Source of the DNA: Coffea arabica
Lineage: Eukaryota; Streptophyta; Magnoliopsida; Gentianales; Rubiaceae
Direction of reading: 5' to 3'
DNA length: 64,000 nt
Assembly: GCF_036785885.1 (NCBI RefSeq)
Contig: NC_092323.1
Span: 6,580,501-6,644,500 of the forward strand
Each line of letters begins with the position of its first letter. Position 1 is the first letter of the stretch. The notes under the pieces were generated by a model. That model was given only the letters and a program-made list of their open reading frames with translations. It did not search any database and was not told the origin of the DNA. Below, in pieces: positions 1-11,900 of this stretch. A program made the position numbers and the translations under genes.

Positions 1-501
1 CATCAACAAGTTCTGGAACATTAGTAACCACAGGGCTAAGGTCCCTAGTAATATCCTCAAGCTTGGCAGTCTGCTGAGCAATTTTATATCCAGGCCTACC
101 TCTCTGCCGAGAGCCCCACCCATTGGCCATCACATTTATGTTTCTCCATTTATCCTGTCAAGTCCAAAGCCTTAAAATCAGCACCTTCCACCAACATGTC
201 AGAGAAGCAAGATTGCAGAAATCACAAAGCACAATGATGCATTAGCAAAATCAGTATAACTGATATTTAGCTTACCAAGCAACTACATTTAGATATTAAA
301 CTTCTGTCAATGAATAAAAGAGAATACAGACAAAATGCTCAACATATGTACCTTAAGATCCACATTTGAGCGTGAGCGCAAGACTGCACTGAACTCCGGA
401 TCTTTAAGAATTGTACTCCATTTGCCTACACCATACTTTGCAATGCCAGCTTTAAGGGCTGCTTCTTCTTCTGGAGTCCACTTCTGCTTAGGGGCACCCA
501 T
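1..501 (-). CDS. TRB: Telomere repeat-binding factor (TRB / single-Myb-histone), 5' part
   Basis: Two coding exons are visible: 501-352 and 154-1, the second running off the window. The protein starts [20 protein letters not shown], the Myb/SANT domain that TRB proteins carry at the very N-terminus, and continues across the splice into [18 protein letters not shown], the third Myb helix that contacts telomeric repeats. The splice is phase 0 with GT at 351-350 and AG at 156-155. TRB proteins bind TTTAGGG repeats and telobox promoters through this domain and have a central H1/H5-like domain, which would lie off the left edge. The initiator is chosen because it gives the invariant MGAPKQKWT start; a likely acceptor (AG ending at 524) lies 22 bases upstream, so the 5' leader is probably spliced. 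Family identification is firm; the exact paralogue is not determined. Confidence 0.93.
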
Positions 502-1620
502 CAAACAGGTATCCAAGATACTTCTGTAAATTACAGAGAATTGCACCTCACATAGCTACATCATACTGTAAATTATACTGAAAGAGAGACTAAGCTAGCA
601 TTAGAAGCAGTTAAATCATCAGAAATGAATAAAAGATGAGATTTGAAAATCGTTATCCATGAAATTGATGGAGTTAAAACATTTTAAGAATACAAAACTG
701 ATGATACGGAAAGCAACTTAATTCAAATGTAGTAGATAGTTCATGAACCCCAGTACCTTCAGGAACGGCACAAGTAGTTAAAGCTGTGGCCAGTCCCTAC
801 GCTTCTCAATATTTAATTATGAGATTGTATGTCTCTTTCGAAAAACCTTAAAAATTTTACTCAACAAAAAAATAGTAATAAAAAAAATCCAGGGCCATGT
901 GTTAATCTTACATGTCACTAAACTTGGAAAGCTATTCAAGATATTATCTTGTCTAACCAGCAGAGTTTGTAATGCTCAAAATCCTAAAATGAAAAAATTT
1001 AGGAATTAATGAAATTACCGAAGAAACAAATCGTTTAGTTGAAAAACTGTCCACTTCAATGAGATTAAAAAAAAACAATTGTACAATTCTTCAAGCACAT
1101 GCACGTGTCATCAAAGAAGAAATATTATTGGTTGCAAAACTTACCAACGCTCACTATAACAATTTGCAATAAAGTAAAACAACATCAAGCAATAATTTAA
1201 CAAAAATAACATCCAGCAGCAGCAGTATGCTTTCTAGATTAGCCCAGACGAAAAAGAGTACGTAAATTGAAAGTTGCTGGTTTAGCATACCCGGGAAAGC
1301 CAAGGGCTGCGAAAGAATGCAGTGATGGTAAATCAAACGCGACGCTTCTCCTTCATATCGTTATTAAACCATCACAGCAGTCTTTCTCCTCCGCCAGGGG
1401 AATTAACACCGACCCAAAAACACAGAACATAAAAAATGAAACCCTAAAAGGAGAGTGAGTGTGTGCGTACGTACTAACTCCAAAGCCAACAGCTGTCGCG
1501 GGCTTGCGGCAATTCTCTTTATTCAGTGGGAAAGAAATGAAATTTTGGCCCCCATTATTTAATGGGGGTTCGAGTCCTCCCCTTTTCAATTCCGTTGTTT
1601 CTATTTCTCTTTTATTTTTT
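502..1620 (-). promoter_or_regulatory. 5' leader intron and promoter of the TRB gene, with a telobox
   Basis: No coding exon is seen here. A probable 5'UTR intron ends at the AG just above position 523; a good donor candidate (GGTATGC on the minus strand) lies near 1287. The motif AAACCCTAA (plant telobox, one and a third telomere repeats) lies at 1439-1447 on the plus strand, in the region where transcription should begin. Teloboxes are known binding sites of TRB-type Myb proteins and are common in promoters of translation and cell-cycle genes. Transcript ends are inferred only. Confidence 0.5.
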
Positions 1621-1664
1621 TTAAAATATAAATGAAAGGATTCGAATTTAATATATCTCAGTTT

Positions 1665-2380
1665 TAAGAGGTATCAAAATGGGTGATTTGGACGGATTTG
1701 GGTTAGGTAAAATGGGTAATAGGTATAAGTGAGTCAATCCATTTATATCCATTTAATTATATGGGTATAAATGGGTAAGTCAAAAAATGAATTAGGTAAC
1801 CCAATTACCCATTTATAACCCATTTATTTTAACTTTTTGTAAATTCATTTAAATTCATTTTTGCAAACTAAGTTATCAATTTATACCATCCTTTGCACTC
1901 ATCATTAGTTTTAAATATTTATTTATAATGCTTAATAAATCTAATTATCAATTTTTTTTCCATGTGTACTCTATGTCGCAAAATTGCATACTATTTAATA
2001 ATTAAATAATAAGAATATAAAAATTTGAACTAAGTACTATAAAAGTTAATATAAAAACTTAATCAAAAATTTTGAATCTCTAGCATTTTTTCGTGTGTAA
2101 ATTTAAAATTTCATTTTGGAAAAATAAGAAAAGAGGCTAAAACTTGTCATAAATTGGTAATGGTGAAAAATGAGCAAGTTAATGGGTGGGGAAAGTGAGG
2201 AAGTTTGGGGGAAGACAATTCTAAATGGATTAATTGACTTTGATGGGTTACCCAATAATTAAATGGGTATTATTGGGTAATCCATTTATACCCATATGTA
2301 AAAATTTAACATACCTATACCTATCTATTCATGGACGGCTATGGGTAAACTTAGTTAAATGGGTTTGTTTGCCAGCTAAC
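1665..2380. mobile_element. Nonautonomous hAT-like element, copy 1
   Basis: An AT-rich block of about 715 bp begins AAGAGGTATCAAAATGGG and ends near GTTTGCCAGCTAAC. Its body is full of ATGGGTA / TACCCAT words on both strands and is clearly homologous, base for base over long runs, to the element at 3258-4077. No coding capacity is seen. The ends are degenerate and I could not find a convincing 8-bp target duplication, so this is probably the older or more damaged copy. Confidence 0.6.
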
Positions 2381-3257
2381 TTACAAAACTCAATGTTATA
2401 ACTCTAGATTTTATTCTTGGTTGCTTTAGATATTATAAAATTTAGTTATAGAAATTGATTAGAGAGAATGAGCAAAATCAGCAAAAACTACTATTTGTGT
2501 GATTATATATTTTAACCTTTTTTAATCATTAAAAGATTTGTAATCAAAATACAAAACAAAAAAATCAAGAATATCACAGAAACTGATTATCTAAAATTAA
2601 AATATATAATCAATTAAAATAATCAATAGAGAATAACCCTATTGTCACATTCAATATATTGTCCTCTAATTTTGATTTTTTGTATTTGATACCTCGGCTT
2701 CAACCACGTGGATTATGTCAATCTACATTAAAAGATAATTAATTTGATTGAATGTATTAAAATTATAACTTGTAGTATATTTCCGTTGTTCATTGCATTT
2801 GACATTTTGACTGCCATAATATTTTTCAGGCAATTAATTCCCTTTCTTTCTTTTAATAGAAAAAATTTCTTTATTGGTTTGTAGTCCTAATTTTTTGCTT
2901 GATTTCTTTCCAAATGTTGGTGTCTATTAGAAGATGTCAACTAACTTGTACGCTTTGTGATCCAATTAATGGGTTTGTAGATTTAAGACTTTTTTAATTT
3001 TAAAATAGATTACAAAGAGAGAAGAGAACCACGATAGTGAAAGTAACACAACTAAAAAATTAACTCATAACCAGTGGAAATTACAACTCTAACCCAATTA
3101 TATACCTAATAAACTCACAGAATCATCAAAACCTCATATATGAGATTTGAACCAGTACAAGACCAAGGCTCGACTTTGCCCCCATTGACTCTAGACTTGT
3201 TCTCAATTGTTTCTCATTGTCTAGAACCTGATTTTGGAAAATTAGAGTTAAAAAAAT
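2381..3257. other. AT-rich intergenic DNA, no gene seen
   Basis: No open frame with recognisable protein, no RNA gene and no clear terminal repeats were found between the two related hAT-like elements. Confidence 0.5.
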
Positions 3258-4077
3258 TAGAGGTGTCAAAATGGGTGACTTGGGCAGGTTTGGATTGGGT
3301 AAAATGGATAATGGGTATAAGTGAGTCAACCCATTTATACCCATCTAATTAGATGGGTATATATGGGTAAGTTAAAAAATGAATTGGGTAACCCAATTAC
3401 CCATTTATTTTAATTTTTTGTAAACTCATTTAAATTCATTTTTGCAAACTAAGTTATCAATTTATACCGCTCTTTGTATCCATCATTAGTTTTAAATATC
3501 TACTTGTAATGCTCAATAAGCCTAATTACCAATTTTTTTCCATTTATACTTTCTGAAGCAAATTTACATATTATTTAATAATTGAATAATAAGAATATAA
3601 AAATTTGAACTACGTACTATAAAAGTTAATATAAAACTTAAACCAAAAATTTTGAATCCTTAACATTATTTTCATATATAAATTTAAAACTTCATTTTAG
3701 AAAGATAAGAAAATAGCCTAAAATTTATCATAAATTGATAATGCTGAAAAATGAGCAAACTAACAAACTAAGATAAAATAAAATAATAAGATAAAACCAA
3801 CAAATAATAATAATAATAATGAAACAAAAGTAGTTAACATCATGACAAAACAAAAATTTTGAAAAAAAAATGGGTGAGGGAAGAGAAGAGATTTGGGAGA
3901 AGAGACTTCTAAATGGGTTAATTGGGTTTGATGGGTAACCCATTAATACCCATTTATTAAATGGGTATTATTGGGTAATCCATTTATACCCATATATAAA
4001 AATTTAAGATACCCATACCCATCTATTCATGGGTGGGTATGAGTAAATTTAGTTAAGTGGATTGGTTTGCCACCTAT
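3258..4077. mobile_element. Nonautonomous hAT-like element, copy 2
   Basis: The 820-bp element begins TAGAGGTGTCAAAATGGG and ends GGTTTGCCACCTAT, giving imperfect inverted ends of the AGGTGNCAAA type typical of plant hAT MITEs. It is flanked by AAAAAAAT at 3250-3257 and again at 4078-4085, matching the 8-bp duplication hAT transposases make; the duplication is low complexity, so it is only moderate evidence. The body has inverted ATGGGTA/TACCCAT blocks near both ends and no coding frame. Confidence 0.7.
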
Positions 4078-4085
4078 AAAAAAAT

Positions 4086-5390
4086 GTATGCTTCTAATTT
4101 TCAATTTTTTGAAGCTTAAAAAGTTCAAAATTTGAATGTTAAAAACAGTTAAGAAGACAACTAAATACTTTTTCAAAATTAAAACCTAAAATCAGGTCTT
4201 GAAAATCAGTTGAGTATAAGGTTTTCAATAAATTCGTCATCATGAATGCTTATGCATAACTAATATTTGTTTCAAATATTGTTCCACGTCCTGGCGCATC
4301 TAAACGTAAAAAAAAAGGATATATATTTTTGCAAGTATACTTCTCCAAAAATAACAACACATGGAAAACAAAAAAAAATAATTTCAAAATTTCCCTAAGC
4401 CCAATTTTTGAGTCTAATAATCCCAAAATTACCATAACATCAACTATGGGTAATACTTAGTAGTATAATATATTGTAGTAACTTATAAAACAAAAGGCAT
4501 TTATCAAGTTCTGAAATCAATAAAAAAAAAAGTGTTACTAAACTTGTTTCACAAAAAAAAAAAAAAAAGCTTTTCCAGAAGTTTTTGATGGTTAAGAATT
4601 ATACTGCTAGTTTCAAGAGCACACTCAATGTGCATGTAATTAGAAAATAATTAAAATAAATTAATTTTATATAAATTTTGTTTGTAACATACAAAAAATT
4701 TATATAAAAATTTCATGAAAGAAGTTTGGTTTATATGATTATAGTAATTTAGCAGTTACAATATTTAGGATAATTATGAATTGTCATATTGGCAAAATGT
4801 GAGCAAGTGATTAGGTAAAAATTGATTTTTATAATAATAATAAAATTGAGAGTTTAAAAGATAACAAATTAGTTTGGCCTTGTTTGGCAAGCAAGTTTTT
4901 TGCCAAGTTTGTCTGCTATAAGTTTTTTAACAACTTTAACTACAGTAATCTAAAAAAACTTCTCAAAAATTTTAAATTATACATTTCAAAATATTTAAAA
5001 ATTTACATATTTAAAAATTTTTTTCTACAACTTTTACAGTAAATTATAATAAAATTTTAGATAAACACTCAAAAAACTCATTTGTCAAGCGGGAATGTTT
5101 AGTCATTCCTCGAGCATTCTTGAAGCTAAAAATCAGCAAACGCAGTTACAAATCACTACTAGCTGCTAAACATAAATTTACAACCAACTATATTAAACTA
5201 CTGGGGAGCATAATTTTCAATTGCGCTTTGGGGCAAACATAAAATGCAATGCAAAACATAAGTTCCCAAAATTTTTCACTTATTCCCCTTTTGTCGCCCT
5301 CACTGCTCTTGCGTATCATTTTGATCTGATACACCAAAAAATTCAGTCAATCCCTGCACCCGCCAGATAGGAACCTCCGGCATTGGAAAA
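4086..5390. other. Intergenic region upstream of NDUFS4, with MITE-like DNA
   Basis: AT-rich DNA without a recognisable gene. The stretch from about 4880 to 5095 has loosely complementary ends (a TTTGGCAAGCAAGTTTTTTG block at the left, a CTCATTTGTCAAGC block at the right) and looks like an old MITE. The last 100-150 bases before 5391 are less AT-rich and contain the probable 5' leader and promoter of the NDUFS4 gene; no single core element can be assigned. Confidence 0.4.
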
Positions 5391-7474
5391 ATGGCGAGCT
5401 CCCTTCTACGCCTCGCTAGCCGATCTCGTCAAGCCTATCCATCTTTCCTGACCCCACTGTCGAGACCATTCGCCTCAGACGCATTGGTGGAGACCAAACC
5501 TGGAGAAATCGGCATGGTCTCTGGCATCCCCGAAGAACATCTTCGCAGACGGGTATACTCTTTTCTGCTAACGTGTTTTTTTTTTCTCCAATTATTTTTC
5601 AGTTATAGTCAGTTAATGGAGGTAATTTTAAATGAAAAATCAAGTAATTCAATCGATATCTGAGCTAGGGATTTCAGTGGACCACTGAATATTTTCTTTA
5701 TTTTTGTGTATAAATTGATTAAAGAGCTTCTATTGTTGCTATAGTTGATATCATATGACTAAGTTTCTTTCATGCATTAAAAGTTTAATCTTGCAGGCTG
5801 TGGGTTATGAAATATAAACTCATAATCATTTTAATATTTAAAGGTGCATAAGGGAAAAAAGGAGTAGTTATCTTTTCATAAATGTAATTGTTTGTGGCAT
5901 TATTTTCATTTGGGAGTCCAAAATTTAAAGAATACGTTCAATAATTTCATGGCAGGTTCTGATTTATTCACCAGCTCGAACTGCGAGTCAGCAAGGATCA
6001 GGAAAAGTTGGAAAATGGAAGATCAACTTCGTGTCTACTCAGAAGTAGGTTTTATTTTCTGTACCTTTCTATTTGTTTGTTATGGGGGTTTCAAGGAAGT
6101 TTTGACAGATATGTGACCTCTAAATGCACATTTTGTTTCAGTTGATTTATTGGTTTCTCAGTGCTATAGTTGTTCAGTTCTGACTAGGATGTTAGTAAAA
6201 TATATTGCAGTTTATTTGCCAATTTAAAACAGATTGCACCAACTTCTATCTGGTTATTAAAAATTTGGGCCTTGACACTTCAATTAACAATCTTCATGTT
6301 GTTTATTTTTAAGAAAAAGCCTTTTACCAAAAAGGGAAAAAAGGGAGTTTTTTTTTTTTTTGGGGGGGGGGGGGGTGCGGTGGAGGGAGAGAGAGTTTCA
6401 GATACATATCAGATAATCTGTAGTACTACTAATTAGACACTTTTGAACTTGTGTCTTAGTTACCACATAGTTTTTGAGCTTTGCAGCTAATGACCCGCTT
6501 CTTAGTGCATTGGCACCGTTACTAGTTTAACTTCAGTATAGTTTCTTGTTTGTTGCATTTATCAGACAAAAGTAGCGTAGTAATGCCTTCTTTCTGAATG
6601 TGGAAAGGTGGTGCTTGCTCTGTTATGATATAGGAAACACTTACCTCTTTGGTCACTAACTAACAGATCACTGCACATTGAATCTTGATTCCCCTTTATG
6701 AAACACTGCAGTTTCCTCTTCATGGATGGCTCCTGAGTATGATGAATGATAAAGATGATCTTTATTCAAATTTGTATTGTTTCTGTCATATCTAGATGGG
6801 AAAATCCACTGATGGGTTGGACATCCACGGGGGATCCATATGCCAATGTAGGTGATTCTGCTTTGTGTTTTGATAGTGAAGAAGCTGCAATAGAATTTGC
6901 TCAAAGACATGGTTGGGATTACACGGTATGTGGACAATCCTCTCTTTTTATGATGGTCTATACCTTTTCCTAGTAAATTGTGTTAAGAAGTAACAACTGT
7001 TTTGAAAAATAAAGGCAGTTAGATTTGTAAATATTGTGTTTGAGGTTTCAGAGAATTGAGTGATTAATTGGATCTGTAAAGTGGTGATATGTGATATATA
7101 CAAGGTAGTCAGAACTACAGGACAATTGAATAGTTCCTGGAATTACTTTTTAGCCTTTTTGTTCTGCAATATTGGGTGTCAACTGTCAATTTGCTAGTAG
7201 TCTGATGTTTTGTGTTTCCGTGACTTCTTATTTGCAGGTTAAGAAGCATCATAAACCATTTCTAAAGGTGTGAAACTTCTGCTTACCTGAATGATATCTT
7301 TACATGATGAGCTAATGGATGTAAATGTAGTAACTGGCTTTATCTTTTGCTGATAAGTAGTGCATGCTTTTACCAAACGAAATGCCTTTTTCATTTGCAG
7401 CATTACAGTTCCTGTCTTTAACAAATATCTGGTCAAGAGTAGCTCCCGCTCCATGAACTTCCTTCGAACCCCCA

Positions 7475-7506
<32 letters not shown>

Positions 7507-7903
7507 TAATATGGGAATAACCTCCTTATCAGCATATTTAGATACATGTTTGTTATCAAGTGTTGGTTTGACTAGTCAAAAGCATTGAATTGCATCTTAT
7601 GCATGTTCTTTCACCCTTCCACCTTCTCCATGCTCGTCATTTCTATAGCCTAAAGTGTAATTTAGTGTCTTACAAGTACATAGGTCAATGCATAGACGAG
7701 CATAATTCTTTATGACTTTGATTAGATGCAATACATTGTTGCTGCTTCTGCCTTCATAGAAGCTTAATAGTTCTCTTAATTTCGTTTTTGAAAACTTAAA
7801 TAGCTTCAGTTTCCGGTGCCAGCTGATTGTTTTCCTGTTTCTCTAGCCCAAGGCGTATGCAGACAACTTCAGATGGAAGGGCCCTCCAGACACAAAGAAT
7901 TGA
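5391..7903 (+). CDS. NDUFS4: NADH dehydrogenase (ubiquinone) iron-sulfur protein 4, mitochondrial (complex I 18-kDa subunit)
   Basis: Five exons join in frame: 5391-5552, 5956-6044, 6796-6925, 7238-7267 and 7847-7903, coding 155 residues, all with GT-AG introns. NDUFS4 is an accessory subunit at the NADH-oxidising arm of mitochondrial complex I; the Arabidopsis homologue is FRO1. The first 30 residues ([14 protein letters not shown]...) are rich in Arg and Ser and fit a mitochondrial presequence. The family signature follows: [65 protein letters not shown] and the C-terminal [13 protein letters not shown]. The start is the only ATG before the conserved region. Exon 4 is only 30 bases long. 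A likely polyadenylation signal (AATAAA region) lies about 150 bases after the stop. Introns 2 and 4 carry long homopolymer runs (separate entry). Confidence 0.95.
6348..7501. repeat. Complementary homopolymer runs in NDUFS4 introns 2 and 4
   Basis: Intron 2 holds 14 T followed by 14 G at 6348-6375. Intron 4 holds 17 C followed by 10 A at 7475-7501. The two are reverse complements of each other and flank exons 3 and 4. Run lengths may be affected by sequencing error. Confidence 0.85.
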
Positions 7904-8996
7904 TTTCTTTCTGCCATCGCTTCTTTCCTACTTGGGACACCTGCGGCGAGGTCTACGTTGTGCCACAGGCTTGGATCTTATTTGTAGCATATAACTGGAC
8001 TAATGTGCCGCGTTAGGCTGATTGCAATCCAATTGACCATTTCGAATTGAATAAATCAATAAAACCTTCTACTTTCTTGCTTTTTGTTTACCATCCATTG
8101 CGACAAATTCTGCCGGCTTCTTTGGTGTATTGGTGCTGCAATATTCTCAGGTGTATTGGTTTTCGCATGTTATGTGATGAAGATATTTTTGTTTTCAATG
8201 ACTTTGTAATATGAACCTGCAGCGCTGGCCCAACGTTCGTCCTTATTGTGATCCTTTTAAGATAGAGGGCACATCTAGTCGCGTGGAAGCGTATGTGGAC
8301 CATTTCGATAGATACTATGGGCGTGATAACTGGAAATTGTAGGAATATTCATCTGATTCAGAGCTTGAACAAAAAATCAGTCAATTTATTTTCCTTACTG
8401 AAATGATTTGCCACGAATTTCCTCGTCTATTATACCTGCTTTCATGCAAAATACAAGAATTACGCAACGTTGCGAAAAGCTGATGATGGACCCTAAAATT
8501 AGCTTTAGCTTTAACAAGAAAAAGAACATAAAATAAGAAAACAAGGAGCCCGAATTTCAGTAGACTCTCAAAGCTGGTAGGAAGCAGGGTACCGCTCACC
8601 TTCCTTCTCGTACAAGTTTATCATGCTTCGTAATTGTGAAAACCTGGTTCGAGAGGGCTGTTTGAACTTCTGGCAAACAAATCTCAACACAAAGGAACTA
8701 GGATGCTGACATCCATGGAGTGCAAATTGCAACTCATGGATGAGACCAATGCTGTACCCAGCACCAGCAGCCTCTATCAGCCGTATATTTGGGCTCAGAT
8801 GACGCAGTTCCATGAATACAGATAGACGATTTTTCCCACAAATAAAAAGAAACGTAGGAAGCTACTTTAAGGGCTCCGGCTTACAGTCTTGCTTCCGAGG
8901 AAAGCCGTAAAATGATGTGTATTACAACAAAATTACATCACTTCGCAACTTTCAAATTGTATTCAATCCCAACGCAAACGCCATTTATATATCAAG
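7904..8996. other. Convergent 3' flanks of NDUFS4 (plus) and NAGS (minus), with one unexplained exon-like frame
   Basis: The region holds the NDUFS4 3'UTR (to roughly 8060) and the NAGS 3'UTR or spacer. A 40-codon plus-strand frame at 8223-8342 begins right after a good acceptor (CCTGCAG) and reads RWPNVRPYCDPFKIEG ... YYGRDNWKL before a TAG. It has protein-like composition and is in phase with NDUFS4 exon 4, but I do not recognise it. It could be an alternative terminal exon, a relic of another gene, or chance. Confidence 0.3.
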
Positions 8997-11900
8997 TCAA
9001 GTAAAAGCACCATCCAAACGGATGCCACTCCTGTCAGGTAGCAGCTTCTTCATATAATACTTGGATCTGCGGGATAAGTTGATCTTTTTCCGCCTCTCCT
9101 GTGGTATATGTTCGATGGAACACTCAGAGAAGCCACGCCTTACAAACCTGTCGAAAACATTGCAAAGCCATTAATCACAAAATGAAAATAATCACTCTCA
9201 AATACATGCATTATCAATGAATAACTCCATTTTAGAAACCCATCTTGACTCTGCAGCAGGGCATAAGTGCGCCTACAAGAACTTATTGATTGCATTTGTG
9301 ACCATAATTAAGCTTGTGCTACTGATAATATGCTTACATCCACAACGGAAGATTTAAATTGGTACTAGAAGCCTTCCAATTTTGGTGAGTATACTGTTCA
9401 TACTCTTGCTTTTCCATCTTACTTGAAACCATGAGTATGTATTACACAATAACAGAGAAAAAGAAATAGATCATACCAATCTGCTGTGCGAGTTGTTAGT
9501 AGAAAAAGTATTTCTAATCCAAGGGAAGATGCCTTTTTCTCAATGTAATCTGCATATAGCACAGACATCAGTTATAACAATGAAGATGCAACATCATAAA
9601 TTTCTCAGAAAGAACTGATGATTTAAAACACTAAGCAACCTAAAGAGATAACATGACCCTAAATTCTTAATCATCTGCTGTTTGATTTTCATCTCTTTTT
9701 ATTTTTCATGAACCAAATTTTCCATCCAACCAACAATTGAAAAGCCACATACAAAGATTTGTCAAATCAGACATCTAGATGCCAGAGCCATAATTTATTT
9801 AATGCAGAAACACAACTTATCATACCAAGTAATTTGTCACCCTGTCCTTGACCACGACAGTCAGGAGAAACAGTAATTGCAGCAACTTCCCCACACTTCT
9901 CTTTAAAAAAGGGAAACAAAGCAGCGCTAGCAATTATTTGACCTTCTCTTTCCACAACAATAAGGGAATCCAATGCTTCCAGTAGCTGGAATGCAAAAAA
10001 TACATGATTTAATTTCAAGAAAAAAAGATGTAGTATATATTAGTACAACAAAAGCATGAATGTAAACCTCTTCCTCCGTCCTCCTGATCAATATGCCAGA
10101 TTCTTCTAAAGGCTGTATTAACTGTTTTATACCAGGGATATCTATCTTCCTCGCCATTCGTGTTCCTTCATAAAGATCACTGAGGTAAAAAACAAATGTC
10201 AACTTGGGGGGAAAATCTCCTTAAGTAGCTAATCCTTTGATTGTTTAAAAGGGTACTGATTCAAAACCTAGGAAATGATTTTGTGTACAACAGTACTGCA
10301 AAACATGTCCTACCTTGCCACCATAGTCCCTACACCATCTCTTTGAAACAACTCCTTGAGCAAAACACCACCAATCTTGCCATCCAGTAGATGAACTCTC
10401 TGAACTCCTCCCTGATGGAAAGAAAGTCAAAAGAGTATTACCTGAAGGGAAATGATGAAAAATGTTTTTGAGGGAAGAAAAATAGTTCTTTTCATGTAAT
10501 TTCTCTCTGTCATTTTCTGTTAAGAGGTAGAGGGATATAAATTAAGAGGAGTATTTAAATGCTTAGAAAAGGTCTTTTTATTTTTGAAAGCAATCAAGCA
10601 AAACACTGCTGATGACTACTATGGTAAACAGAATGACGTTCTTGGTTAGAGTTAACTAAAGAAATCTGCTATTGTGAGTCAGTATAATTCTGAGGCGTAC
10701 TCTGCAAACAAAAGCTGCAGCAGCTAATTCTGAAAGGTAACCATTTAGCCTGCTTAGCCTCTCTTGACCTCCAATAGCAAAACCTTGTTCACTAGACCAT
10801 AATCCATTGCCGTTGTCAAAGCCAACACCATTTTGAAATGTTGCACTATATTTATGGCTAAAACCATTCTCGTTTAAAGAAGGTGATGTTCCATGTGAAA
10901 CATTACATCCCAAACCAGTCAGGTCGTCTTGCCCAACGGCTTTTACATAATTTGCAGCTGTCTCACTTTGTTTAGCGCGTTCACGAATCAGCATGTCTGC
11001 ATCCTGAAGGGTCAAGAAGCGAATAAGATGTCCGTTGTCATCCAGAATTGGCCCATTTATGATGCAGATAAGTTTTTCTGCACCAAGAGCTAAGGCACAG
11101 GCAGTTGCAACTTCATATGTGCTGCATTTAGCAACCAAGATGGCATTAGTGTCGACACTCTGGACATTTACACAGAGTTTATATGTTTCATGAATGCAAT
11201 ATCGCAGAACGGTTTAGAAAACGATCCAGCAATTCAAGCCTAATTAGAATTTTGCAGTATGAGTATCCGCAAGTGTCAAATGCAGCATAATGATATAAAA
11301 ATGATCAGATCTTTAGATCCTTGGATTAATGTGTAGCCCAATTAGAACCAGAGAGAGAGAGAGAGAGAGTGGTCAATAAGAGATACGTCCGATCCATGTA
11401 CAAGTACATCTAAAAATGGCAACTCTCAACTCCTGAATCTTTTGAACAAGATAAGCATTGCTAAGCATCACCATACTAGTTCTAAGATGACCACTGCAAA
11501 TGCCTAACTAATCCTTAAAGAACTTCAGGTAGATAAATGTAATTTAATCAGAATTATTTCACAAAGGACAAATGACATATTCAAAATATTACAAGTCAGA
11601 AGAAGCAACTTAGACATCATTAATTAAGAATCAGTACTGAGGATCTAGGTGAAACTTAAAGTAGAAATTTTTTTGGGAATCAGATCTTGTTAGTGGCAAC
11701 AAAAATACCTACTAAAAGCCAAATAGCATACTTGCAATTTAGCACTTCTCCAGAGCTGGAATAACCGAGATTGCTTAAGATCACTATACAATCCTGATCA
11801 AGCCTCTCACGAATGCGAGAAACATCTATCTTCTTTACTTCACCGGTTGACGCATAGTCAGTGCCCTCAACAACTCCTCTTCTCTGCCAAAAGAGAATTC

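Noticed and set aside
1550-1590. T-arm-like GGGTTCGAGTCCTCCC resembling a tRNA 3' half
   Set aside because: No matching acceptor stem, D arm or anticodon arm lies upstream, so it is not a tRNA gene.
11122-11157. Upstream acceptor adding 12 residues to NAGS exon 5
   Set aside because: The downstream acceptor gives [13 protein letters not shown], which matches the family; the upstream one may be a minor variant.
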